NCBI GenBank assembly: GCA_944392765.1
Contig: CALXXU010000012.1
Location: 1-46,460 of the forward strand
Reading direction: 5' to 3'
Origin: an uncultured Anaerobiospirillum sp.
GTDB lineage: Bacteria; Pseudomonadota; Gammaproteobacteria; Enterobacterales; Succinivibrionaceae
Length of the DNA stretch: 46,460 nucleotides
Part shown: piece after piece, positions 7,774-16,333 of the stretch
How positions within the stretch are numbered: the stretch's first letter is position 1
Layout: the number at the start of each line of letters is the position of its first letter
Notes under the pieces: generated by a model
What the model was told of the DNA's origin: nothing
The model's database searches: none
What the model saw: only the letters and a program-made list of their open reading frames with translations
Made by a program: the position numbers and the translations under genes

Positions 7774-8496
7774 ATGGGCTTAATTGAGGTTTTTATTACC
7801 GCATTGGCGTTGTCGGTCGATGCCTTCGTCTGCTCGGTCATTAGCGGCAAAAAACGCCTTGAGTCCACCCAGCGTCTGGTCACAGGCCTTACCATCGCTG
7901 GCTCCTTTGGCTTTTTCCAATTTTTGATGCCAGTAATTGGCTTTGTCGCTGGTATCACGCTGCAAAAACACTTTGCCTCAATCGACCATTGGGTCGCCTT
8001 TGGCCTCTTAGCTCTGGTCGCGCTCAATATGCTCAAGGAAGCCTTCTTTGATAAGGACGACGACAAGGAAAAGGCTGAAGCTATCTTAAAGCCTGATCCT
8101 AAGACCCCTTGCTGCCAGGAATGCTTAGCCGAGAATCGCGCCGCCCCTGAGCGCTGCAGCGCTTGTGAAAAGCTTGGCGCCTACTACGCCCACAAAGAGT
8201 GTAACCGCAAGCTGCAAATTGGCTTTTTCACCTTGCTCGCCTTAGCTGTGGGCACCTCGATCGACGCTTTAGCGGTCGGCGTCTCTTATGGTCTGATCCA
8301 AAACACCATCCTGTTAACCGCCACCATTATCGGCGTAGTCTGTGCGCTGTGCTCCTTAGTAGGCTTCTACTTAGGTCAGGTCTTAGCGCTGTTTACACGC
8401 CTTGACCCAGTGCTCAATACCGTAGGCGCCTTAGTGCTCTTAGGCATTGGTACCCGCATTTTGCTCGAGCACCAAGCCCTTTCCTTTCTGAGCTAA
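7774..8496 (+). CDS. mntP: Manganese efflux pump MntP with a Cys-rich cytoplasmic insertion
   Basis: Exports Mn2+ across the inner membrane. The six-helix MntP pattern is clear: LALSVDAFVCSV with the conserved Asp16 near the start and the repeated half-site GTSIDALAVGV with Asp164. The start has GAGAGAGG just upstream. At 240 residues it is about 50 longer than the usual ~190. The excess lies in the loop between helices 3 and 4 (about residues 92-146): an acidic DKDDDKEK stretch, then Cys113, 114, 117, 128, 131 and 143, forming CxxC pairs (CQEC, CSAC). This looks like a small metal-binding insertion on the cytoplasmic side. Assignment to MntP is from the transmembrane motifs; the function of the insertion is inferred. 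Confidence 0.9.
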   Translation: MGLIEVFITALALSVDAFVCSVISGKKRLESTQRLVTGLTIAGSFGFFQFLMPVIGFVAGITLQKHFASIDHWVAFGLLALVALNMLKEAFFDKDDDKEKAEAILKPDPKTPCCQECLAENRAAPERCSACEKLGAYYAHKECNRKLQIGFFTLLALAVGTSIDALAVGVSYGLIQNTILLTATIIGVVCALCSLVGFYLGQVLALFTRLDPVLNTVGALVLLGIGTRILLEHQALSFLS

Positions 8497-8528
8497 GCAC
8501 TTCTGGGCGCAGTACTCCAGGGCTGTTT

Positions 8529-8585
8529 CCAATGAGCGCAGCTAGCTTGTCGGCTATCGCCACACCCATTTTGCGCGCTCATTGG
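8529..8585. repeat. 11-bp perfect inverted repeat between convergent genes
   Basis: CCAATGAGCGC (8529-8539) and GCGCTCATTGG (8575-8585) are exact complements around a 35-nt loop. It lies between mntP (+) and the acyltransferase gene (-), so it may end both transcripts, but it has no T-run. Just beyond it, CCCTTTAGTTT occurs twice within 45 bp. Confidence 0.6.
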
Positions 8586-8634
8586 TAGCAGACCCTTTAG
8601 TTTGGGGGATGCTCATTTGGTTTGGGTACACCCT

Positions 8635-10704
8635 TTAGTTTTCTTGGGCTGGAACCATTTTATCCTCAAAGTCGGTACGCACACGGCCCTGCTCCACGCC
8701 AATTTGTGAGAGCAGATAGGACACGACCTTGATCGAACCAGCCCAGGAGTAATGCAGGCCGTCTTGGAACACCGGAATATATTGGCCTACTAAGAGCTCG
8801 CAATTGCCCTCGATACAGATCGCATCGTTAGGATCTAAGTAGCGCACCGGCGCCTGATACTCCTCTAAGCCTTGGTTCTGCGGCAGCTGCGCAATCGTGG
8901 TGTCGAGTAGCTGGTTGAGCGGCACAGGGGCTAAGTTCTTGCTCTCTTTGCAGGTGATGTACTTAGCCATCAAGCGGCTTACTGGATTGTCTAACGCTTG
9001 CAAATACATGCAGGTACTGCCCACGTCATAGACACTCTGGCGCGGCGTGGCCACCACGTAGATGCGATTAGAGCCCGTACTAAAATCAGCCACCATCTGC
9101 TCTAAATCCGAGCGCAACACCTTTTCATAATCATCCCCGGCAACTGCGCGATAATCCTGACCTTCCACCTCAGGACGCAACACCGTGGTTAAGCGATAGC
9201 GCGGCCAGTCTTGAGCCACCACCACCGGCAAGTTAGGGTATTGCGCGATCGCGCGTTGGGCCACCTCATAGCGCAGACGGCAGCCCTCATCGACATAGCC
9301 CTCGGTGCGGCGCGTTACGCCTTGAGCAAAGGAATAGCAGCCGTCGCGGAACACCGTGATCACATGCAGACCGCGATCGATCAAATCTAAGGTGTAATGG
9401 CGCGCAAAGCTATCGCCGATCAAGATGAAATCAGGCGTCCGCTCCAAATCACCGATATGGTTGATCTTGCCGTCAAAAGGTACAGTGTGGCCACCGTATT
9501 GCGCGTAGCGTGTGACCTCGTAGCTCAAGCGCGCAGTAAGTCCCGTGCTGCCCACGTAATAAGCCCCGCCTGTCACCAACGCATAGCCTGCCAAGAAGAG
9601 ATAACCAAAGTTACGACGGCGCTCTACGGCATAGTGCAGCGCAACGCCTAAGAGCACGATCGGCACTGCCAGCTCTAAGCACCACACATCAAAGCCCAGC
9701 TTAGTCACTAAGACCAAGAGCGGCCAGTGCACTAAGTAAATAGCGTAGGACCACAGACCGAGCTTTTGGAAAATACCGTGGCGCAAGAGGCTGCGGTGAT
9801 TCCCAGCCGCGATACACAAATAAGCGCCCACCATCGGAACTAAGGCACTTAAAGTCGGCCAGCCGGTGCTGTCATCAACCAAGGCAAAAGAAATAAAGAG
9901 GATGACAAGACCCAGCGCCTCGACCTTAAGCGGCGTCAGGCTCAAGATATAGTGGCCGATCAGACCGCGTAAACGCCAGGCCGAGTCTGTGACCTGCGTG
10001 CCCGTCATGGAACCAGTAGCGCGCTGAGCCCAGCTTTGTAAAGTCGATAATGGATAGAAATAGGCTAAGGCGCCAAAAAGCAGTTCAAAGGCACGCGACG
10101 GTAAAAGATAATAGGACGCACGCGGCACATAGAGGGTCATGAGCACAGCCACTACGGCCATGATCAGGGTCAAGACCAATAAGGTGCGACCTAATAAGCG
10201 CTCAGCGATGACCTTGCGCAGCACCATTAAGATCAAGGGGTAGAAGAGATAGAACTGCCACTCCACCGAGAGCGACCAAGTGTGCAAGAACACCTGATCT
10301 AAGGCCGAATTACCAAAATAGTCGGTCTTTTGCGCAAAGTAAATATTGGAAACAAAGAGCAGCGCGTAGCAGCCCTCCAGGCCCAAACGCTTGAGATCGG
10401 AGGTGCCAATGAGCAAGATGCCAATCAGGCCAAAGACCAGCACGGTGACCAAGAGCGCTGGGCAAATGCGCTTGGCGCGGCGTTGATAGAAGTCAACTAA
10501 GGAAAAATTACCCTGGGACAGGCCTTTGATGATGATCATCGTCATCAAGTAGCCCGAGATGACAAAGAAGATATCAACGCCTAAGAAGCCTCCTTTAAAA
10601 AAGGTCACCTCAGGCAGCAGCATATGCACCAGGTGATAGAGCGTCACTGAAATTACGGCAATGGCACGTAGGCCCGTGATATCTGCTCTCAGCTGCTTTC
10701 CCAT
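8635..10704 (-). CDS. Membrane O-acyltransferase (acyltransferase 3 plus SGNH domain)
   Basis: A 689-residue OafA/YrhL-type enzyme that would O-acetylate a cell-surface glycan such as O-antigen or peptidoglycan. The N-terminal ~370 residues are the ten-helix acyltransferase-3 domain: LRADITGLRAIAVISVTLYH holds the family Arg and the catalytic-type His, followed by GGFLGVDIFFVISGYL and HTWSLSVEWQFYLFYP. After a final membrane helix comes a periplasmic SGNH hydrolase-like domain with GDSFARHY (catalytic Ser block) and the C-terminal Asp-His pair in DGLHYSWAG. Acceptor specificity cannot be read. It is flanked by unrelated genes, not by an O-antigen cluster. Confidence 0.9.
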   Translation of the reverse strand: MGKQLRADITGLRAIAVISVTLYHLVHMLLPEVTFFKGGFLGVDIFFVISGYLMTMIIIKGLSQGNFSLVDFYQRRAKRICPALLVTVLVFGLIGILLIGTSDLKRLGLEGCYALLFVSNIYFAQKTDYFGNSALDQVFLHTWSLSVEWQFYLFYPLILMVLRKVIAERLLGRTLLVLTLIMAVVAVLMTLYVPRASYYLLPSRAFELLFGALAYFYPLSTLQSWAQRATGSMTGTQVTDSAWRLRGLIGHYILSLTPLKVEALGLVILFISFALVDDSTGWPTLSALVPMVGAYLCIAAGNHRSLLRHGIFQKLGLWSYAIYLVHWPLLVLVTKLGFDVWCLELAVPIVLLGVALHYAVERRRNFGYLFLAGYALVTGGAYYVGSTGLTARLSYEVTRYAQYGGHTVPFDGKINHIGDLERTPDFILIGDSFARHYTLDLIDRGLHVITVFRDGCYSFAQGVTRRTEGYVDEGCRLRYEVAQRAIAQYPNLPVVVAQDWPRYRLTTVLRPEVEGQDYRAVAGDDYEKVLRSDLEQMVADFSTGSNRIYVVATPRQSVYDVGSTCMYLQALDNPVSRLMAKYITCKESKNLAPVPLNQLLDTTIAQLPQNQGLEEYQAPVRYLDPNDAICIEGNCELLVGQYIPVFQDGLHYSWAGSIKVVSYLLSQIGVEQGRVRTDFEDKMVPAQEN

Positions 10705-10795
10705 ATCTTATCCTCAATGAAACCCAGGCGCTTTGAGCACGCCCTATGCCAAGCTCAGCGTCAATCCCCTCAAGCTACGGTGCAGTCCAAGATGC

Positions 10796-10841
10796 GCTTT
10801 GCCCTCTGATAGCTTTGCCCTCTGATGGCTTTACCCTAAAC
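10796..10841. repeat. 16-bp tandem repeat
   Basis: GCTTTGCCCTCTGAT(A/G) occurs at 10796-10811 and 10812-10827, with a decayed third copy to about 10841, in the gap between the acyltransferase gene and yigZ. Confidence 0.7.
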
Positions 10842-10867
10842 TGAGCCCGCCCGCAACCAACGCAGTG

Positions 10868-11527
10868 CTAGCTTGTGGCAATGATTTTGACCGAGCCATT
10901 AGTCAAATCAGTTAAGGTGCGCTCCAAATGATCAAGCTTGCTTTGCGGCAAGATCACCTCAACTAGCACATTGGCGCCATACTCTTCTTTGACTAAGGTC
11001 GCGCGCATGCTTGGAAGCAGATACTTAAACTTAGGCAGGTAGCGATGCTCGATTTCTGCCACGAGCTTGGCCGCAATCATGCGCTCGCAGGTAGGCAGCG
11101 TCTCTAAGGCCTCTTTGACGGAACCCTGATAGGCCTTAACTAAGCCGCCCGTGCCCAAGAGCACGCCACCAAAGTAGCGGGTGACCACAGCGCTAAGCTC
11201 GCCTACCCCACAGTGCAGCACGACGTTGAGCATCGGCTGACCAGCCGTGCCCTTTGGTTCACCGTCATCGGAGCAACCACAAAAGGCAGTCGAGCCGGGT
11301 GCGGTGGCGTTAAAAGCAAAGCAATTGTGATTGGCCTCAGCGTGCTGTGCGGAGATGGTCGCGATAAAGGCCTTAGCCTCATCAACCGAGGCAGTATGAG
11401 CAATAGTGGTGATAAAACGGCTGCGCTTAATGATGATCTCATGGACGTGGTATTGCCCCGGCTTTAAATCCGGAACCAAGTAGCCGTCAGCGCTCGCTGC
11501 CGTCTCTTTTGCCTTATTCTTGGCCAT
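10868..11527 (-). CDS. yigZ: YigZ / IMPACT family protein
   Basis: Start taken at the ATG at 11527, preceded by GGGAG; a longer frame reaching 11671 adds a segment unlike the family. The 219-residue protein is close to the usual ~205. The N-terminal UPF0029 domain (residues about 20-140) is clear: IIKRSRFITTIAHT, SAQHAEANHNCFAF, SDDGEPKGTAGQPML and VVTRYFGGVLLGTGGL. A C-terminal DUF1949-like domain follows. IMPACT proteins regulate eIF2-alpha kinase signalling in eukaryotes; the bacterial role is unclear. It is cytoplasmic. A nine-copy hexanucleotide repeat lies about 150 bp upstream. Confidence 0.9.
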   Translation of the reverse strand: MAKNKAKETAASADGYLVPDLKPGQYHVHEIIIKRSRFITTIAHTASVDEAKAFIATISAQHAEANHNCFAFNATAPGSTAFCGCSDDGEPKGTAGQPMLNVVLHCGVGELSAVVTRYFGGVLLGTGGLVKAYQGSVKEALETLPTCERMIAAKLVAEIEHRYLPKFKYLLPSMRATLVKEEYGANVLVEVILPQSKLDHLERTLTDLTNGSVKIIATS

Positions 11528-11680
11528 GCCTGCTCCCTGCGTCAATTGCATCAATGGAATTGGGGCATTATCCCACAGCACGGCGGTACGGCCAAATGAG
11601 AGCATGCAAATGAATGGTGAGGACAGTGTGAGATAGAAGGGGAGCTCGACGCAAGAGCGCTCGGCCGACACGGGGAGGAA

Positions 11681-11740
11681 AGCTGAAGCTGAAGCTGAAG
11701 CTGAAGCTGAAGCTGAAGCTGAAGCTGAAGCTGAAGCTGC
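11681..11740. repeat. Hexanucleotide microsatellite (AGCTGA) x9
   Basis: Nine perfect AGCTGA copies (11681-11734) plus one AGCTGC. They lie upstream of yigZ on the opposite strand sense. An open frame reads through them as Phe-Ser repeats on the minus strand, but it overlaps the yigZ start and looks like a shadow. GCAGCC-A-GGCTGC directly after the array forms a small hairpin. Confidence 0.9.
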
Positions 11741-12347
11741 GCAGCCAGGCTGCGTGCTTATGAGCGGACCGCCACCTTATGATTAAGTCCAGTCTTACAA
11801 GCTTAAGACCAGTGCAATGACCTAAACCCAATGACGATCCGCAACTTTGCTTGTTTTTGTGGTAAGGCTATTATACAAAAACTATGAGCACTTGCCAAGG
11901 GTCTTGGGACAATTTAGATCGTGAGCGACAAAATTTAGCAACTCAATCAGGTTTTATAAGCGCTTTTGCTGCAAAAATGCATGGCGTAACTGTAAAAATT
12001 TGGCGCAACCAGCTGAAATAACGCATAAATTTGCGCAAGCACTGCAAAACGTTGCAACTAACCATGAACTTGCAGGGCGCGGGCGGCAGCAAGGAGCTGA
12101 CACCAGCAGCGACGCTTAGGCTCTGGGAGCTGGAGCTTCACTAAAGCTGGTCATAGCATTGCGACTTTTAGGCCAATTTCCGCGATCGCGGATTTAGCGT
12201 GCGGGGATCAAGGTAACACAAAGAAAAAGGCAAGTGGGCGGTCTTTAGGGCAAAAAATGCAAAGCGTGAACTGCCCTGACCAATTAGGCCTGCAAGGTTG
12301 ACAAATTAAGAAGGGATTTCAATTGCCCGGACGGGCACGGCAGGAAA
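11741..12347. other. Gene-poor spacer between the hexamer array and tRNA-Pro
   Basis: No convincing gene. One 45-codon plus-strand ORF (11884-12021) follows a promoter-like TTGCTT-N16-TATTAT (11847-11874) with almost no leader and no SD. TCCGCGATCGCGGA (12179-12192) is a perfect 14-bp palindrome. A small GC hairpin near 12325-12340 may end the tRNA transcript. Confidence 0.4.
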
Positions 12348-12424
12348 TGGTCGGTAGTGCGGGATTCGAACCCGCGACCTCTTGCTCCCGAAGCAAACGC
12401 GCTACCTGACTGCGCTAACTACCG
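12348..12424 (-). tRNA. proK: tRNA-Pro, anticodon CGG
   Basis: A full cloverleaf of 77 nt on the minus strand: acceptor arm CGGTAGT pairing with ACTACCG, D-arm GCGC/GCGC, anticodon stem TTTGC/GCAAG-type around loop TTCGGGA (anticodon CGG), T-arm GCGGG-TTCGAAT-CCCGC, discriminator A and an encoded CCA. It reads proline CCG codons. It is a single tRNA with no tRNA neighbours. Naming as proK is by anticodon only. Confidence 0.93.
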
Positions 12425-12435
12425 ACGCGGAGCTT

Positions 12436-12463
12436 ATTGTACACCTTTTGCGCTGGAGCAACA
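12436..12463 (-). promoter_or_regulatory. Candidate promoter for tRNA-Pro
   Basis: On the minus strand, TACAAT (12436-12441) is preceded by TGTTGC (12458-12463) with a 16-bp spacer. A GC-rich discriminator precedes the tRNA 5' end. Only five of six -10 bases match consensus and the -35 is weak. Confidence 0.4.
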
Positions 12464-12577
12464 CATTGCCCTATTAAGGAGCAATGCGTCCCCGCAATTA
12501 GCTAAGGCACCTATTACGGCGCCTGAGTTAAGAGGTTAGGTGACGGATTTTAGTGCCTGCTACCAACAGCGCTAGGC

Positions 12578-15500
12578 TTAGTTCGACTGCTCGGACTTGC
12601 GGCCCAAGAACTTGTTCTTAAGCGGCTTTAAGTAGTACCAAGCGTAGAAGCCTAAGATCATGAGCAAGATACCGCCCAAGGACAGGCCATAGCGCCATGG
12701 CGGCAGATCGGTTAAGTCCGAACGTACCGCATTGGAGCTGAAATTGCCAATGCGGCAACCACGAGCTGTGCACTTGATCTCACGGCCATAGGAACCGGCG
12801 CTATCCCAGATGTAGCGCGGCATGCGCAAGGTGATGCGGTCGCGGGCAAACCTGCTATTGCTGTCTTGCATGAAATTGGTGATAAAGTTGAGCATCGCCT
12901 TAGGATCAGCACCTAAGCGCCGCATTTCTTCATAGCTGACACCCGGCTCAATCACTAACTGGTAGTCACCAGCGTAGAAGCGGCCGCTATAGGAGAGCTC
13001 GTCGATAATGTGGCCCTGCGAGTCAACATCAACTCGAACTACGACATCACTGCCAAATTTGATATCGCCTGACACGTAGGTGTGCGAGCTGGCGCCATTG
13101 ACGAAATCCAACACCGCCTGTGAATTGACGTTTAAGTTGCCAATCTGATTGATCGCGCCCTCAAGACCACACAGGCTCAAGATGCCCGAGTTCACATTAA
13201 CCGCATTGGCTCTGACATTACCTAAGATCGTGCTCTTGCCTGCAATGTGGTTTAAGTTAAAGGAGTTACCGCTGATGTCGCCTGCCAACACCACCCGCGA
13301 CTGACTATTGCCGATATAGTTGACCTCAGTACCGTCGACTAAATCATCCGAGGCAAAGTGCGCCCCGTCAGCAAAGATCGGGCGATTGAACTCATCTAAC
13401 ATCACACCTAAGTTGATATTGGTGGTGAGGTAACGATCAATGATCTCAGTGGCAGTAAGACCTGCTAACTTACCGGTGCGCTCCAATTGCACCTCAGCGT
13501 CGAGGAGCTGACTGTTCTTGCCATCGTGGGCTAATGCAATTGCGCCTGAGCCAGTGGCCAGCGGCTTCCAGGTCGAATAAATACCGCCGGTGACCTCGGC
13601 TTGCGCCGTGATGTCGATATTCTTAACCAAGGACGACTCATCGATGTAAATCGCGGCTAAATTACCCTCGACCACACCGTCGATCACGAGATCTGTAACC
13701 TGTGGCCCCTTTAAGTCATCCGTTAATGGCACCTTGGCCGCCTGTTCCTTGGTGGCCACTCCTTGCAAATAGTCGACGGTACGGGCACGGGCGTACGAGC
13801 CACGATACTCAATGAGATCAGAGTAGATGTTTGAGCCCATATCGACCTTGATGCCGATACCCTTAGCGCCGGTGGCAGCGATCGAGCCTGAGATATAGGC
13901 CCGGTTATTGGCACCGTAGGTAAAGCCGATACCAATGCCATTTTCACCCGAGGTCACGATACGTGATTGGCTGGTCTGGTAATAGAGATTATTGGAGCCG
14001 TCAACGCGCACACCCATAGCGCCCGCACCCTTAGTGTTGACGTTGCCGGAGTGAATGACGTTATTGTAAGAGCCATATAAGTGCACGCCGACACCTAGTG
14101 GCATAATGGCCGGAGTACGCTCACGGTAGCTCTCGGAAGCATGGTCGTAGTAGGAATAAGAACCACGAACTACGCGCGTAATTCGCTTATCGGGAGTACC
14201 AAAGCTATAGAGCGACACGCCATAGAACTCACGCGGCTCTAAGCGATAGCCTAAGTCGCTTAAGATCGCCAGCTCTGCCTCGGTCAAGAAACCGTAGTTC
14301 TTGTATTGATCGCGCGACATCAAGGTATTGCGCAGATCGATGAGCGGGCGCCCTAAAGCGCTGAAGGTGACCGGAATGCCGTATAAAGCTTGCTGGGAAT
14401 TGACGCTGCGCTGCTCCATCAGCTCCTGAGCATGGGCCGCAGCGCTAGTTGAGGCTTCTTCCTCATCTTGCAGCGAGAGCACCAATTTATCCTGCCCTGC
14501 CATTGTGGCTTCCGCCCCTGAGGTTAAGGCCTCATCAAACTCGCCGTCCTCTTCTTCTTGCTGGGCAGCGTGTAAGGCTTCCTCAAAGGAGGTAGCCCCA
14601 TCGAGCACGAAGTTCTCAGCCTCAGTCGGTGCAATTGGGCCCTCTTCCTCTTCTTGGGTGAGGTAATCTTCCTTGAGCTGATGTAAATTCCCGGCGATCT
14701 CAGCCGTTGGAGTATTACGATCAAGCGAGTCGGTACGATGCAAGTCAAATTGGGACCCAGCATTGCCCGGAGCTAATAAGGCATTGAGATGAGCGCCGAC
14801 AAAGTAGAGCGGAGTGGTACCATCGGCACGCTTGCCATAAGGGGCCGCAAGCTCATCGGAAATTTTTTCATCGGCCTGCACAAAGGCACTGCGCTCAGGC
14901 ACATACAGGTGCTGATCAAAAGAATGCAATGGCGCTCTGAAGCTTTGGCGATCGACATCAAAGGAGCTATTGATACCAACTAAGCGCAGCCCCGTTTCCA
15001 GACCCTGGACAAAGTAATTGGACTGCAAGACATTGGCCGGCACATGGCGCACTTCACCGCCAAAGACGCCCTCCTTCATCACCTCAGGAATCGGCGGCGA
15101 GAGCAGCACCAAACCATTGTATTCATGTGGACTGCGACATTTGCCCTTTAAGTCAGCCTCGATATAACCCATACCAGCGCACGGGCCATCTTGATAGACC
15201 AAGTCACGCACGACATTTAAGTGATGCACCGGACGATGGGTGCGTTTCATTTGTTGAATGACAGTTGCGCTCTCCGCGCCCTGCTCAGGGTAGAGCACGC
15301 CCTCACCTATGCCAATCTCAGCGCGCACCGCATAGAGTGACTCAGGCTTCACTAGATAAAACGGCACATGAAAATTGCTCGCCTGCGGCGTGTACATATG
15401 CAACAGGTAGGAGACAAAGCTCATACCCTTATGCAATTCATCAATGATCAGGGCTTGCTGACGCGCGTTTTGATCGACCGGAGCCAGCATCTTCTGCTCA

Positions 15501-16135
15501 AGCACAAAAGGGATCTGGGTTAAAAGCTGAGCTGAGCCATCGGTAGTATCAGCTAAAGCCGAAACATGGAGCAGACGCTCCGGCCACATATTGCCGCAGT
15601 TATCGTTGGCGATATCAGCAAAGCTCGTTGCATCGATATTGCCTTGACCAAAGATACGCGCTAAGAAGCTCGGCACTTTACGGGCTAAAGGATCGTCCTC
15701 TTTTGACAGATCTTGCGCAAAATTTCCCGCCGCTCGCGCTTGATCGGCAGCGGCATGCGCCATCACCGCAAAAGTATTGCGCCCAGGCTCATCACCACTA
15801 GTTGCAGCACCAGATGCTACCTCAGCTGCGGCACGCTCAGCCGCTTTTTGTGCTTTAGCCTGTGCAGCGGCTTGCTCAATGCGCCCATTGCTTCCAGCAG
15901 CACTGGCCATAGCCGCAAAGGTATTGGACGTTGCGGTACTGGACGTTGCAGCACTAGACTCTGCGGCATTGGACGTTGCAGCACTAGACTCAGCGCTATT
16001 GGAGTCTGCGGGATTGTACTCAGCCAAAGCCGGAGCGCTCAGCAGCACCGCCAGCGCCAATGGCGCTAAGCGCTTGGTCAGTGTCTGCTTGAAACTAGGA
16101 TAAGAGCACATATCGTGATCATAGAGCTGAGTCAT
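12578..16135 (-). CDS. Large exported beta-helix surface protein with a C-terminal membrane anchor
   Basis: A 1185-residue protein. The start at 16135 has GAGGT just upstream. A signal peptide ends near residue 38 (LAPLALAVLLSAPALA). Then come an Ala/Ser/Asn/Thr repeat region (about 40-85), an uncharacterised domain with acidic runs (about 490-560), and FLTEAELAILSDLGY near residue 615. From about 680, repeated strands (GVGVHLYGSYNN, GVRVDGSNN, GIGFTYGANNRAYISG) look like the beta-helix passenger of autotransporters. Near the end, SGDIKFGSDVVVRVD and YAGDYQLVIEPG also resemble passenger C-termini. There is no outer-membrane beta-barrel. Instead a single helix (about 1150-1169, GLSLGGILLMILGFYAWYYL) is followed by a basic tail. 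No HExxH zinc site is visible. Function unknown; surface or periplasmic display is inferred. Confidence 0.8.
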   Translation of the reverse strand: MTQLYDHDMCSYPSFKQTLTKRLAPLALAVLLSAPALAEYNPADSNSAESSAATSNAAESSAATSSTATSNTFAAMASAAGSNGRIEQAAAQAKAQKAAERAAAEVASGAATSGDEPGRNTFAVMAHAAADQARAAGNFAQDLSKEDDPLARKVPSFLARIFGQGNIDATSFADIANDNCGNMWPERLLHVSALADTTDGSAQLLTQIPFVLEQKMLAPVDQNARQQALIIDELHKGMSFVSYLLHMYTPQASNFHVPFYLVKPESLYAVRAEIGIGEGVLYPEQGAESATVIQQMKRTHRPVHHLNVVRDLVYQDGPCAGMGYIEADLKGKCRSPHEYNGLVLLSPPIPEVMKEGVFGGEVRHVPANVLQSNYFVQGLETGLRLVGINSSFDVDRQSFRAPLHSFDQHLYVPERSAFVQADEKISDELAAPYGKRADGTTPLYFVGAHLNALLAPGNAGSQFDLHRTDSLDRNTPTAEIAGNLHQLKEDYLTQEEEEGPIAPTEAENFVLDGATSFEEALHAAQQEEEDGEFDEALTSGAEATMAGQDKLVLSLQDEEEASTSAAAHAQELMEQRSVNSQQALYGIPVTFSALGRPLIDLRNTLMSRDQYKNYGFLTEAELAILSDLGYRLEPREFYGVSLYSFGTPDKRITRVVRGSYSYYDHASESYRERTPAIMPLGVGVHLYGSYNNVIHSGNVNTKGAGAMGVRVDGSNNLYYQTSQSRIVTSGENGIGIGFTYGANNRAYISGSIAATGAKGIGIKVDMGSNIYSDLIEYRGSYARARTVDYLQGVATKEQAAKVPLTDDLKGPQVTDLVIDGVVEGNLAAIYIDESSLVKNIDITAQAEVTGGIYSTWKPLATGSGAIALAHDGKNSQLLDAEVQLERTGKLAGLTATEIIDRYLTTNINLGVMLDEFNRPIFADGAHFASDDLVDGTEVNYIGNSQSRVVLAGDISGNSFNLNHIAGKSTILGNVRANAVNVNSGILSLCGLEGAINQIGNLNVNSQAVLDFVNGASSHTYVSGDIKFGSDVVVRVDVDSQGHIIDELSYSGRFYAGDYQLVIEPGVSYEEMRRLGADPKAMLNFITNFMQDSNSRFARDRITLRMPRYIWDSAGSYGREIKCTARGCRIGNFSSNAVRSDLTDLPPWRYGLSLGGILLMILGFYAWYYLKPLKNKFLGRKSEQSN

Positions 16136-16270
16136 AACCTACCTCGTTACCAAAACTTGGTGGCCCCATCATACCTTAACGCTGGCGCCATGGCGAATTT
16201 AAGCCCCATAACGGCCAAGGTCGGCCCGGTAATGGCGAAATTAGATCCTATGTTCATCCAGCAACAAAGA

Positions 16271-16295
16271 GGCCGCCCGGTATTTCCGTGCGGCC
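16271..16295 (-). terminator. Hairpin after the L,D-transpeptidase gene
   Basis: GGCCGCCCGG (16271-16280) pairs with CCGTGCGGCC (16286-16295) around a 5-nt loop with one mismatch. On the minus strand it follows the transpeptidase stop and a T-run, and is followed by TCTTTGTTG, so it may terminate that transcript. Confidence 0.55.
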
Positions 16296-16333
16296 CCAAT
16301 CAAAAAAAAAACGAAGAAAAGTCTGGTTATTGC

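Noticed and set aside
8529-8585. Third MITE candidate
   Set aside because: The 11-bp repeats enclose only 35 nt and there is no flanking duplication; a convergent transcript-end hairpin is simpler.
11568-11831. Minus-strand ORF with Phe-Ser repeats over the hexanucleotide array
   Set aside because: It overlaps the start of yigZ, has no domain-like sequence outside the repeat, and a repeat without stop codons opens such frames by chance.
12179-12192. GCGATCGC-containing palindrome as an origin or methylation hotspot
   Set aside because: A single isolated 14-bp palindrome is not enough; no DnaA boxes or clustered copies nearby.
12578-16135. Zinc metalloprotease domain in the large surface protein
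   Set aside because: No HExxH or similar zinc-binding motif is visible in any part of the sequence.
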